Shown here: piece by piece, positions 1 to 5,876 of the stretch | How the letters are laid out: each line of letters starts with the position of its first letter | How positions within the stretch are numbered: position 1 is the first letter of the stretch | NCBI GenBank assembly: GCA_016219235.1 | Contig: JACRBO010000261.1 | Span: forward strand, 1 to 5,876 | Origin: Chloroflexota bacterium | Lineage (GTDB): Bacteria; Chloroflexota; Anaerolineae; Fen-1058 | Length of the DNA stretch: 5,876 nt | Direction of reading: 5' to 3' | Program-made: the position numbers and the translations under genes | The notes under the pieces: generated by a model | Seen by the model: the letters and a program-made list of their open reading frames with translations, nothing else | Databases searched by the model: none | What the model was told of the DNA's origin: nothing

Positions 1-45
1 CCGTCCCCGGCGCGAATCTGAACGAGGGTGCGCCGCCGGGGACGG
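1..45. repeat. Perfect 12-bp inverted repeat at the left edge
   Basis: CCGTCCCCGGCG (1-12) is the exact reverse complement of CGCCGGGGACGG (34-45), with a 21-base loop. The stem is very GC-rich. On the plus strand the only T-run, four T at 57-60, comes 11 bases after the stem, so it is not a standard intrinsic terminator in that direction. It begins at the first base of the window, so the repeat may extend further left. It could be the 3' hairpin of a gene outside the window or a dispersed repeat. Confidence 0.6.
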
Positions 46-279
46 AGGCGGGCGTCTTTTGCATCGGAGTCAGCATATTATGGCGGTTCCCGATTTCGTT
101 TACGCTTACGCTCTCAGCGGGAGCGCCAGCTCCGCGACCAGCCGCCTCGCCGCTGTCCGCAGTGGCAACGAGGATCACGCGATATACTGAATCAGCCAGG
201 TGACGAGCAAATGATACCATGCAAAGAACGCCGGGGCGGCGCAACGTAAGACTGTCGAAAAGAATAGATTGTTCCCCGA
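46..279. other. Intergenic stretch with no supported gene
   Basis: Open frames exist here, including one from 28 to 249, but its product is arginine-rich and low in complexity, has no recognisable domain and no good ribosome binding site, and overlaps the inverted repeat at 1-45. Only weak local features are visible: a 5-bp hairpin GGAGC/GCTCC (120-133) and isolated -10-like hexamers (TATTAT at 76, TATACT at 183) without a matching -35. I see no RNA gene, although a small structured RNA cannot be excluded by eye. Confidence 0.5.
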
Positions 280-302
280 TGATTGCAAGCAAACTGCAAT
301 CA
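280..302. promoter_or_regulatory. 8-bp inverted repeat upstream of the small membrane gene
   Basis: TGATTGCA (280-287) and TGCAATCA (295-302) are perfect reverse complements separated by 7 bases. The site lies 38 bases upstream of the possible -10 element at 341-349 and 94 bases before the start codon at 396. Position and symmetry fit a dimeric regulator's operator, or a small hairpin, but the sequence matches no operator I can name. An 8-bp palindrome with a short spacer can also arise by chance. Confidence 0.3.
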
Positions 303-340
303 ATCTGTAATGCTTCCGAAAGCGATTTTTGTCAAAAACA

Positions 341-349
341 TGCTACACT
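341..349 (+). promoter_or_regulatory. Possible extended -10 promoter
   Basis: TGCTACACT fits the extended -10 pattern TGN plus a hexamer matching TATAAT at four of six positions. The nearest -35-like hexamer, TTGTCA at 329-334, is only 9 bases upstream, too close for a normal sigma-70 promoter, so any activity would depend on the TG extension. A start near 356 would leave a leader of about 40 bases before the ATG at 396. The surrounding DNA is more AT-rich than the rest of the window, as expected for a promoter. Confidence 0.3.
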
Positions 350-383
350 GTTCACAGCCAATACCAACAAACAATATTCCATC

Positions 384-389
384 AGGGAG
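384..389 (+). promoter_or_regulatory. Ribosome binding site for the small membrane protein
   Basis: AGGGAG lies six bases before the ATG at 396. It fixes the start of the 65-residue protein and argues against the longer in-frame reading from 219, whose extra N-terminal residues look like translated intergenic DNA. Confidence 0.6.
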
Positions 390-395
390 CCGACC

Positions 396-593
396 ATGAA
401 GCAGCGGCACGCCTGGAAGATTAACCATATAAACGTGGTGGCGACACTCCTGATTGGCCTGCTGTTGGCGCTGTCGCTGGTGAGCGCGCCGGAGTCCGGC
501 GACTGGCGGGAAGTGATTGTGGGGTTCGTGATGCTGCTGGCGATCGGCCTGGGCGGCCTGTGGTTTACGCAGCATCAGATGAAGTTCAGGTAA
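396..593 (+). CDS. Small two-helix membrane protein, function unknown
   Basis: A 65-residue protein with a hydrophilic, basic start (MKQRHAWK), a first hydrophobic segment at about residues 13-31, a short acidic loop (about APESGDW, 31-37), a second hydrophobic segment at about 39-57, and a short polar tail ending in KFR. This is the layout of a small inner-membrane hairpin protein with both ends probably cytoplasmic (inferred from the basic residues at both ends). I recognise no family. The start is chosen from the AGGGAG ribosome binding site; the same frame stays open back to 219, but that extension has no membrane or domain character. It is the only plus-strand gene here and converges on the Uma2 gene, with a hairpin at 633-666 between them. 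It has its own possible promoter, so it appears to be a single-gene unit. Confidence 0.6.
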   Translation: MKQRHAWKINHINVVATLLIGLLLALSLVSAPESGDWREVIVGFVMLLAIGLGGLWFTQHQMKFR

Positions 594-632
594 GGGGTTT
601 CCTCCGATTGGGGTTGCAGCGACGGGCATGTG

Positions 633-666
633 CAACGAGGCGAGCCAGGGGCGGCTCGCCTCGTTG
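633..666. terminator. 14-bp perfect hairpin between convergent genes
   Basis: CAACGAGGCGAGCC (633-646) pairs perfectly with GGCTCGCCTCGTTG (653-666) around a six-base loop. It sits 39 bases after the small membrane gene's stop and 32 bases after the Uma2 gene's stop on the opposite strand, the expected place for a shared bidirectional terminator. Neither strand has a T-run after the stem, so it is not a textbook intrinsic terminator; it may instead stabilise mRNA 3' ends or act with Rho or RNases. Confidence 0.5.
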
Positions 667-698
667 TGCGTCTGGTGCAGGCTGCGCCCGATACGGCG

Positions 699-1262
699 CT
701 AATTCTCAAACAGCGCGGCTACCTTAACGGCAAAACCGGGCAGCACCTGTTCTTCGATCAATTCGTCTTGCGCCGTGAATTCCCGAACATCAGACAGCGA
801 ACGATAGGCATACACCGTCCGCACCGCCAGATCGACGATCCAGATGACGCGCACGCCGATGGCGAAGTACTCTTTCATCTTCTGCGTCACTTCACTCCAT
901 GACTCGGTGGGCGACAGGACTTCGACGATGAGTTCCGGCGCAACGTCCAGGAAACTGGCCGATTGCTTGCGCGCATAGCGTTCGTTGGAGATGAACAGCA
1001 CATCGGCCGCGCGGATCGTATCAGGGTCGCGGCGCACGTAGATGCCAACCTCGCCGCCACTGACCCGCCCCAATTTATGAGCGCGCACGAACGCTCGCAA
1101 TTCAGCACCAATACTAAATTCAACTTCGCCATGTTCTTGCCCGGTTGGAGTCATTGGCGTTAATCTCCCATCGATCAATTCAAACAAATCGGCATCCGGC
1201 AACTGCGCCAGATCTTCACCTGTCATCAGCTGCCTTTCAGTCGCAGCAGGCGCACCGATCAT
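699..1262 (-). CDS. Uma2-family (DUF820) PD-(D/E)XK nuclease-fold protein
   Basis: A protein of 187 residues, the usual length for the Uma2/DUF820 family, which has a restriction-endonuclease-like fold. Visible family landmarks, numbered from the chosen start: the N-terminal LFELIDGRL segment (26-34), HGEVEF (44-49), GEVGIYVRRDPDTIRAADVLF (about 70-90) with the likely metal-binding Asp87, and ELIVEVLSPTES (110-121) followed by K128/K130, with Glu114 as the likely second acidic ligand; then VIWIVD and a C-terminal beta region. The catalytic residues thus seem intact. The family's biological role is poorly known; nuclease activity is inferred from the fold. I place the start at 1262 because a perfect AGGAGG lies just upstream. 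A GTG at 1283 and an ATG at 1280 are in frame, and the latter would overlap the GH13 stop as TGATG, but both would put that Shine-Dalgarno inside the coding region. The short gap to the GH13 gene suggests cotranscription. Confidence 0.88.
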   Translation of the reverse strand: MIGAPAATERQLMTGEDLAQLPDADLFELIDGRLTPMTPTGQEHGEVEFSIGAELRAFVRAHKLGRVSGGEVGIYVRRDPDTIRAADVLFISNERYARKQSASFLDVAPELIVEVLSPTESWSEVTQKMKEYFAIGVRVIWIVDLAVRTVYAYRSLSDVREFTAQDELIEEQVLPGFAVKVAALFEN

Positions 1263-1267
1263 AGGGG

Positions 1268-1274
1268 ACCTCCT
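1268..1274 (-). promoter_or_regulatory. Ribosome binding site deciding the Uma2 start
   Basis: On the minus strand this reads AGGAGGT, five bases before the ATG at 1262. It is preceded by AA, so the whole anti-Shine-Dalgarno complement AAAGGAGGT is present. It lies only six bases after the GH13 stop, so ribosomes finishing the GH13 gene could reinitiate here. Confidence 0.7.
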
Positions 1275-1279
1275 TTCCA

Positions 1280-4200
1280 TCACACGATCAACGCCGTCTT
1301 CAACTTCTCAACCTGGTAATCCGAGCGCGCTTCGGCGTCCTGCAAAGCCTTGATCACATCGTAGGCCGCGAGGATGGCTTCGGGCACATCAGCGGCCGCA
1401 GCGGCGGGATCGGCGGTAATGTCGATCACGGCCACAGCCAGCAACCACCACAGCAACTTGCCAAACGCCTCTTTGTTGAAGTACACCACGCCCTGATATT
1501 CATTGACCTGCAGCAACTGCTTCACATCAGCGTCCGCGAATAAGGCGTCAGCCAGTCGATACGCGCGTTTCTTCGCGGCCACATCGGTCTTGTGCCAGCC
1601 TTGATGCGTGGTCAGCGCCTTGATCGCATTCACGACTTGCCAGATGCTGGTCTCGCTCAGTTTGGCTTCGCGCAGGGCATTGATCGCCAATCGATCCAGC
1701 AGCCACTCGTCCATCCACGCGCGACTTTGAGCCGCGACGGGTTGATCGGCTTGCACCTGGCCCAGCGAACGGACGCCCGCCCAACTCAACAACGAATGCC
1801 ATGCGACCGTGTCTTCGAGCACGGGCGCGGCCACTGGTTTAGCAGCCGCCGCTTTCGTCGTCGGCTTCTTTTCGGGCGTTGTCTCATCGATCGGCGCAGG
1901 CGTCAGACTCGATTGCAGGAACTCGATCGCCGCTGCGTACTTGCGTGATTTAGGCTTCGGGAAGCGAGCCGCTACGATCGGGAGTTTCAGGATCGCATCG
2001 ATGTCCGATCGGGTGGCCGCCGGTACGGGCGTCTCCGCCGTTTCGATCCCCAGCAAATACTGGATGCCATCGACCACATACTGCACCTTCATCTCCACCT
2101 GTTCACCGATCGACGCCTTCAACTCTGCCACCGGATCAGTGACGCGATTCTCCAGCAGCCACTTGAAGAAACCCGCATTGACCAGTTCCTTGAACGGCAC
2201 TTGCACGGGCCGTGAAGCCACATCGCGCACGGCCTCGCCCATGTTGGGCACGCCGCCGCCCTTGAGGTACTCGGCCAGTTTGGCGTAACGGCGCGCTTCA
2301 TCGTCCACGACTTCATGGAAGTCCATGAACACGTGACACTTGTACGCGCCCAGTTCGATGTACAGGCCGTGCTCGTACAGTTCGCGGCAGTTGCGAATGT
2401 ATTCAAGGCCGGTGATCTGGTCTTTGAAGATGAGCCAGCGATCGGGATCGTTGGGCAGGCGCAGGCCGTCGTGCAGTTCTTTCTGCACCAGCGTCTTCTC
2501 ATCGCCATTACCCGTCTTCACCGCAAACGCGGCCGAGGTGCGAATCCAACCGCGCGTGTCGGCGAACTTATTGTGATAGACGACCAGGCTGCGTTCGGCG
2601 CCGACGACGTTGGAATAGGCCAGCACGTTCTCGTCTACGCCGCCGTCGGCCGTGTAGACATCGTACAGCAGGAAGTTATCCACGCCGGCAAACAGATGCC
2701 GCTGGTGAAACAGCGGGAAGATTTCGCGCGCGTGCCGATCGACCAGCCAGCCGTTCGGGGTCTCGTCGTAATAGGCGCGGCGATATTCCATGCCGTATTT
2801 CTCGCGGAAGCCTTCCACCTGGCCGTGGCCCACCATCGGCAGACCCGGCATCGTCGCCATCAACGTGCAGATGCCGAAGTATTTGTCGCCGTCACCAAAC
2901 TGCTCGATGGCCGTCTTCTCGTCCGGGTTGTTCATGAAATTGACGTAGCGCTTCAACACTTCCGGATCGAACTCCAGCGTGTTCTTCATGACGCTGCGAT
3001 ATTTGCCGTTGTCTTCATCACGCAGCAGATTCATGAAGGCGCTGTTGTAGACGCGATGCATGCCCAGCGTCCGCACGAAGTAACCCTCCATCATCCAGAA
3101 CGCTTCGGCTAACAACAGCGTATCGGGGGCTTCGGCCGCCACCCGATCGACCACCTCGCGCCAGAATTCTTCCGGGATCGCGGCGTCGAATTGCTCTTTG
3201 GTCAGGCCGTATTCCGCGCGCGACGGAATCGCGCCGCCCGTGCCGGGTTCGGGAAACCACAGGCGTTGACAGTGTTTCTTCGCCAGCGTCATCGCCGCAT
3301 CGAAACGGATCACGGGGAAGTTGCGCGCCACGTGCAGAATGGTCTGGATGACGGCCTCGCGCACTTCGGCCTTCAGATAATCCAACTGCGCGGTGTCGTT
3401 CCACGGAAAACTCGTGCCGTCGTTGCCGTGATAAATGTACTTCGTCGAACCCGTCCACTTATCGACGCGCTTGAACACGACGGCGGCATCGGTCTTATCG
3501 AAGTAGTGATCTTCGATGTGGATGCCGACGCGCGCATCCCACGACAAATCCGGGCCGTTGAACGAGTACGACGGGAACGGCGGCTGATCGAGCGCAACGA
3601 ACCAATCGGGCTGTTCCACCACCCAGCGCGAATCGATGCCCATGTGATTGGGCACCATGTCACTCGCCAGTCGAATGCCGCGTTGCCGAGCGCGCACTTT
3701 CAAATCCTGCAAGGCCGCATCGCCGCCCAGGTCTTGCGCGATGGAATAATCGAACAGCGAAAAGGCCGAGGCCACTGCTTCGGGATTGCCCATCATCTGT
3801 TTGATGCGCTGCGACGCTTTACTGCGCTCCCACAGGCCGATGAGCCACAAGCCCGTAATGCCCGATTGACGCAGCGTATCCAATTCGGCGTCGGGAATCT
3901 GATCGAGCCGCGTGATGGGCCGCTGATATTTCTTCGAGAGTTGATCGAGCCACACATAGGAATTCTTGGCGATCAAGACGAGGTCGGGCATCCAGTCCAG
4001 ATCAGCGCTGAAGTTCTCCGGCTCGGGTTCCGGCTCGCGCATCAAGCCACCGGGCACGAGAGACGCCCCTCCGTCAAACAGCGCCAACGACGCCGCCTGT
4101 GCGCCCGGCCCAAACATCGGCACGTGTACCGGCCCTGGTCCGGTGAAGACGGCCTTCTCTTCTTCTTTGATGAAATCCAGGCCGCCCAACACCCGATAGA

Positions 4201-4897
4201 TCAGCTGGCCCAACACCACACCCCAGCGGCCGCGCATGTAGTCCAGCTGTGCGCCGAGCGAGTCCGGCGCGACTTGCGCAGGCGCCAGCAGCAGATCGAT
4301 CAGGTTGACGTTGTCCGCGCCAAACGCCGGCTGTGCCGCGAAGAATTCGCGCATGCCCGTCATCATCTTCGGATAAGCCGTCTCTTTTTCCAGCGGCTCG
4401 TCGTCAAACAGTTCTTTGAAAGGCTCAAAGGCTGGATTGAGATTTGCCAGCCACAGCATCAGCATTTCTTCCAGCGCCATCTGTCGATGCGTCAGGCCGC
4501 CCGTTTCGCCCGCCAGATATTCATCGACCGTGAGTTGGCCCTTGTACACCGCGACCGGCGGAAATTCATCGACGAAGCGGAGCAAAGTCTTGTCAACTTC
4601 GTCCGCGCCGATTTGCGCCGTCAGCCAGTCCAGCGCCTCGTGCAATACGCGCGGATTTTTCTGCTCGCGATAAGCGCGCACGACATAGTGCTGAAGTTCG
4701 TCCACCAACCCCAGCGCGTTGAGTTGGCCGGCGCGCACCGATTGTTCCGGCGGCCGTTTCTCGTTGATCTTCTGCGCGAAGACCCGCGCGGCGTAGAAGT
4801 TGGCAAAGATCACATTGCCGTTGAATGAAAACAGGGCTTCATCGAAACCGTAGAAATCACGGGCGCGGCGTGAAACGTGGAACTCAAACAGTGCCAT
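1280..4897 (-). CDS. Large GH13 alpha-amylase-superfamily protein with unassigned N- and C-terminal regions
   Basis: A 1205-residue protein without a signal peptide, so probably cytoplasmic and acting on intracellular alpha-glucan or a related substrate. Residues 1-300 are mostly helical and not assignable to a domain I know; they end in a short Pro/Glu stretch (about 287-294). The (beta/alpha)8 catalytic domain runs from about 305 to 735. Region I is SDMVPNH (412-418, Asp413), region II VIRFDAAM (529-536, nucleophile Asp533), region III LLLAEAF (594-600, acid/base Glu598), and region IV NFMNNPDE (653-660, Asp659). All three catalytic acids are present. In region IV the usual His before the Asp is Pro658, as in GlgE-type maltosyltransferases, so hydrolase against transferase activity cannot be decided. 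A C-domain-like beta region covers about 740-800, followed by a region of unknown role (800-1000), an Ala/Pro/Lys/Thr linker (998-1026) and a helical tail (1030-1205). The start has a good ribosome binding site. The Uma2 gene follows directly. Confidence 0.9.
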   Translation of the reverse strand: MALFEFHVSRRARDFYGFDEALFSFNGNVIFANFYAARVFAQKINEKRPPEQSVRAGQLNALGLVDELQHYVVRAYREQKNPRVLHEALDWLTAQIGADEVDKTLLRFVDEFPPVAVYKGQLTVDEYLAGETGGLTHRQMALEEMLMLWLANLNPAFEPFKELFDDEPLEKETAYPKMMTGMREFFAAQPAFGADNVNLIDLLLAPAQVAPDSLGAQLDYMRGRWGVVLGQLIYRVLGGLDFIKEEEKAVFTGPGPVHVPMFGPGAQAASLALFDGGASLVPGGLMREPEPEPENFSADLDWMPDLVLIAKNSYVWLDQLSKKYQRPITRLDQIPDAELDTLRQSGITGLWLIGLWERSKASQRIKQMMGNPEAVASAFSLFDYSIAQDLGGDAALQDLKVRARQRGIRLASDMVPNHMGIDSRWVVEQPDWFVALDQPPFPSYSFNGPDLSWDARVGIHIEDHYFDKTDAAVVFKRVDKWTGSTKYIYHGNDGTSFPWNDTAQLDYLKAEVREAVIQTILHVARNFPVIRFDAAMTLAKKHCQRLWFPEPGTGGAIPSRAEYGLTKEQFDAAIPEEFWREVVDRVAAEAPDTLLLAEAFWMMEGYFVRTLGMHRVYNSAFMNLLRDEDNGKYRSVMKNTLEFDPEVLKRYVNFMNNPDEKTAIEQFGDGDKYFGICTLMATMPGLPMVGHGQVEGFREKYGMEYRRAYYDETPNGWLVDRHAREIFPLFHQRHLFAGVDNFLLYDVYTADGGVDENVLAYSNVVGAERSLVVYHNKFADTRGWIRTSAAFAVKTGNGDEKTLVQKELHDGLRLPNDPDRWLIFKDQITGLEYIRNCRELYEHGLYIELGAYKCHVFMDFHEVVDDEARRYAKLAEYLKGGGVPNMGEAVRDVASRPVQVPFKELVNAGFFKWLLENRVTDPVAELKASIGEQVEMKVQYVVDGIQYLLGIETAETPVPAATRSDIDAILKLPIVAARFPKPKSRKYAAAIEFLQSSLTPAPIDETTPEKKPTTKAAAAKPVAAPVLEDTVAWHSLLSWAGVRSLGQVQADQPVAAQSRAWMDEWLLDRLAINALREAKLSETSIWQVVNAIKALTTHQGWHKTDVAAKKRAYRLADALFADADVKQLLQVNEYQGVVYFNKEAFGKLLWWLLAVAVIDITADPAAAAADVPEAILAAYDVIKALQDAEARSDYQVEKLKTALIV

Positions 4898-4903
4898 TCA
4901 CAG

Positions 4904-4910
4904 CCTCCAA
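4904..4910 (-). promoter_or_regulatory. Ribosome binding site of the GH13 gene
   Basis: The minus strand reads TTGGAGG, six bases before the ATG at 4897. This supports the start of the GH13 protein. The site lies only four bases from the edge of the structured repeat (4915-5031), so folding of the repeat in the leader RNA would end just short of it and could affect ribosome access. Confidence 0.65.
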
Positions 4911-4914
4911 TGCT

Positions 4915-5031
4915 GCCTCACCCCCGACCCCTCTCCTGCGAATGGAAAGCGATTCTCAGGAGAGGGGAGTGGTTGCTCCCCCTCTTTCGAAATCGTCGTT
5001 TGATTTCGGGAGAGGGGTCGGGGGGTGAGGC
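4915..5031. repeat. Structured intergenic repeat with nested inverted repeats (three-way junction)
   Basis: The outer arms GCCTCACCCCCGA (4915-4927) and 5018-5031 are reverse complements with a single extra G. Inside them lie two hairpins. The first pairs 4928-4943 with 4952-4967 (15 of 16 positions, 8-base loop). The second pairs 4979-4994 with 5002-5017 (16 positions, two of them G-T, 7-base loop). Both hairpins begin with CCCCTCT, and they abut the outer stem exactly, leaving only the 11-base linker 4968-4978 unpaired. An alternative pairs the long arms 4915-4936 and 5009-5031 as one 22-bp stem. The element fills most of the gap between the aldo/keto reductase and GH13 genes. Such CTCACCCC-type elements are, from general knowledge, dispersed in several Chloroflexota genomes; it encodes no transposase, so it is either non-autonomous or a non-mobile repeat. 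Confidence 0.8.
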
Positions 5032-5051
5032 GTAGGTTAATGACAAAGTAT

Positions 5052-5876
5052 TTATCGATAGTCTCCGGCGGGTTCCGGCTTGTTCTGCAGCACAGCCTCG
5101 ATGCGCGCCATTACCTCATCGATGAGTTTGGGCAGCACATCCAGCGCCTTCATGTTCTCGGTCACTTGCGAAGGGCGTGACGCGCCCGTAATCACAGTGC
5201 TCACATTCGGGTTTTTCAGACACCAGGCCAGCGCCAGTTGAGCCAGCGAACAGTCCAGTTCAGCCGCAATCGGCGTCAACTGCTTGACCTTCTCGATGTT
5301 GCGCTTAGTCTCATCTTTCTCGAAGCGCTCGCGCAGCCATTCGTAACCGGGCAGCGAGGCGCGCGTGCCGTCCGGCAAGCCGTCGTTGTACTTGCCCGTC
5401 AACAGGCCGCTTGCCAGCGGGCTGAAGATCGTCGCGCCCAGACCGATTGTGGTATAGAGACGCGCGTATTCTTTCTCAAAACGCTCGCGCGCAAACATAT
5501 TGTATTCGGGCTGCTCCATCAACGGCGGGATCAAATGCTCCTGCCGCGCGATGGTGTACGCTTCCATCAACTCCTGCGCGCTCCATTCGCTCGTGCCCCA
5601 GTAAAACGCCTTGCCCTGATTGATGACGTGTGTCATGGCGCGGACGGTTTCTTCGATGGGCGTGTGGAGGTCTGGCCGGTGGCAGAAGACCAGATCGACG
5701 TAGTCCAGTTGCAAGCGCGCCAACGAAGCATTCAGCCCTTCGATGATGTGCTTGCGCGAGAGGCCGCTATCGTTGACGCCTTCGCCGCCCCAGAAAATCT
5801 TGGTAGACAGCACCAGATCCGATCGTTTCCACCCGGCCCGCTTGATCGCCGCCCCCATCGCGATCTCGCTTTTGCC
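5052..5876 (-). CDS. Aldo/keto reductase, Kv-beta-like (partial, N-terminus outside window)
   Basis: The C-terminal 274 residues of an NADPH-dependent aldo/keto reductase of the kind related to potassium-channel beta subunits; a full protein is usually about 325-345 residues. The frame stays open through the right edge (GKSEIA precedes the first Met at 5858), and [16 protein letters not shown] matches the family's helix before the catalytic Lys, so the Met at 5858 is internal. Numbering from the edge codon: the catalytic Lys26 is in LVLSTK (21-26), the active-site His66 in [11 protein letters not shown], then the WGTSEWS segment (93-99), EQPEYN (121-126) and [13 protein letters not shown] (151-163). 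The cofactor-binding signature [14 protein letters not shown] (228-241) contains the Ser, Arg, Gln, Glu and Asn that contact the NADP phosphate and adenine. The catalytic Asp and Tyr would be upstream and are not visible. It likely reduces aldehydes or ketones in the cytoplasm; the substrate cannot be told. It ends GDYR, TAA, 154 bases before the GH13 start. Confidence 0.93.
   Translation of the reverse strand, partial: GKSEIAMGAAIKRAGWKRSDLVLSTKIFWGGEGVNDSGLSRKHIIEGLNASLARLQLDYVDLVFCHRPDLHTPIEETVRAMTHVINQGKAFYWGTSEWSAQELMEAYTIARQEHLIPPLMEQPEYNMFARERFEKEYARLYTTIGLGATIFSPLASGLLTGKYNDGLPDGTRASLPGYEWLRERFEKDETKRNIEKVKQLTPIAAELDCSLAQLALAWCLKNPNVSTVITGASRPSQVTENMKALDVLPKLIDEVMARIEAVLQNKPEPAGDYR

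Noticed and set aside
76..188. TATTAT (76-81) and TATACT (183-188) as promoter -10 boxes
   Set aside because: Neither has a recognisable -35 at 16-18 bases, and no gene starts suitably downstream of them.
28..249. 73-residue plus-strand open frame
   Set aside because: Arginine-rich low-complexity product, no domain, no good ribosome binding site, and overlap with the edge inverted repeat.
300..635. 111-residue minus-strand open frame over the small membrane gene
   Set aside because: His-, Gln- and Arg-rich with no family resemblance, covers the convergence region and the promoter of the plus-strand gene, and has no good ribosome binding site.
3191..4828. Long 545-residue plus-strand open frame opposite the GH13 gene
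   Set aside because: It is antisense to the catalytic and N-terminal coding region, is rich in Arg, His and Gln as typical for shadow frames in GC-rich genes, and shows no domain; the minus strand carries clear GH13 motifs.
4825..5028. 67-residue plus-strand open frame running through the repeat
   Set aside because: It lies on the start of the GH13 gene and the structured repeat; the product is translated repeat sequence.
4915..5031. CRISPR array or insertion sequence at the repeat region
   Set aside because: There are no regularly spaced direct repeats with unique spacers, and no transposase frame; the structure is nested inverted repeats only.
5858..5858. Met at 5858 as the true start of the aldo/keto reductase
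   Set aside because: The frame continues to the right edge with residues matching the family, and starting here would remove the first strands of the barrel with the catalytic Asp and Tyr.

Overview
The window looks like chromosomal DNA from a moderately GC-rich bacterium, most plausibly a Chloroflexota (Anaerolineae-like) lineage. That placement is an inference. It rests on three things seen together: a very large cytoplasmic GH13 protein with non-catalytic ends, a Uma2-family (DUF820) protein of a type that is multicopy in Chloroflexota and Cyanobacteria, and an intergenic element built from CTCACCCCC/CCCCTCTCC arms. Ribosome binding sites are strong and close to the AGGAGG consensus. There is no sign of a phage, a CRISPR array, an insertion sequence, or a tRNA or rRNA gene.

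Layout: bases 1-395 hold no convincing gene. They contain a perfect 12-bp inverted repeat at the left edge, a small 8-bp inverted repeat, and a possible extended -10 promoter leading into a plus-strand gene for a 65-residue, two-helix membrane protein (396-593). A 14-bp perfect GC-rich hairpin (633-666) lies where this gene converges with the minus-strand genes. The rest is a minus-strand run, in transcriptional order: an aldo/keto reductase of the Kv-beta type (5052 to the right edge, N-terminus outside the window), a 117-bp structured repeat (4915-5031), a 1205-residue GH13 alpha-amylase-superfamily protein (1280-4897), and a Uma2-family protein (699-1262) starting 17 bases after the GH13 stop.

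How they may work together: the GH13 protein and the Uma2 protein are close enough to be cotranscribed, but no shared function is evident. The aldo/keto reductase is separated from the GH13 gene by the folded repeat, so it may be a separate unit or the source of read-through transcription. The two most interesting points are the GH13 protein (GlgE-like Asn-Asn-Pro-Asp in place of the usual Asn-His-Asp in conserved region IV, plus about 300-residue N-terminal and about 400-residue C-terminal regions that I cannot assign) and the repeat, which can fold into an almost fully paired three-way junction. I see no clear evidence of a complete new multi-gene system.
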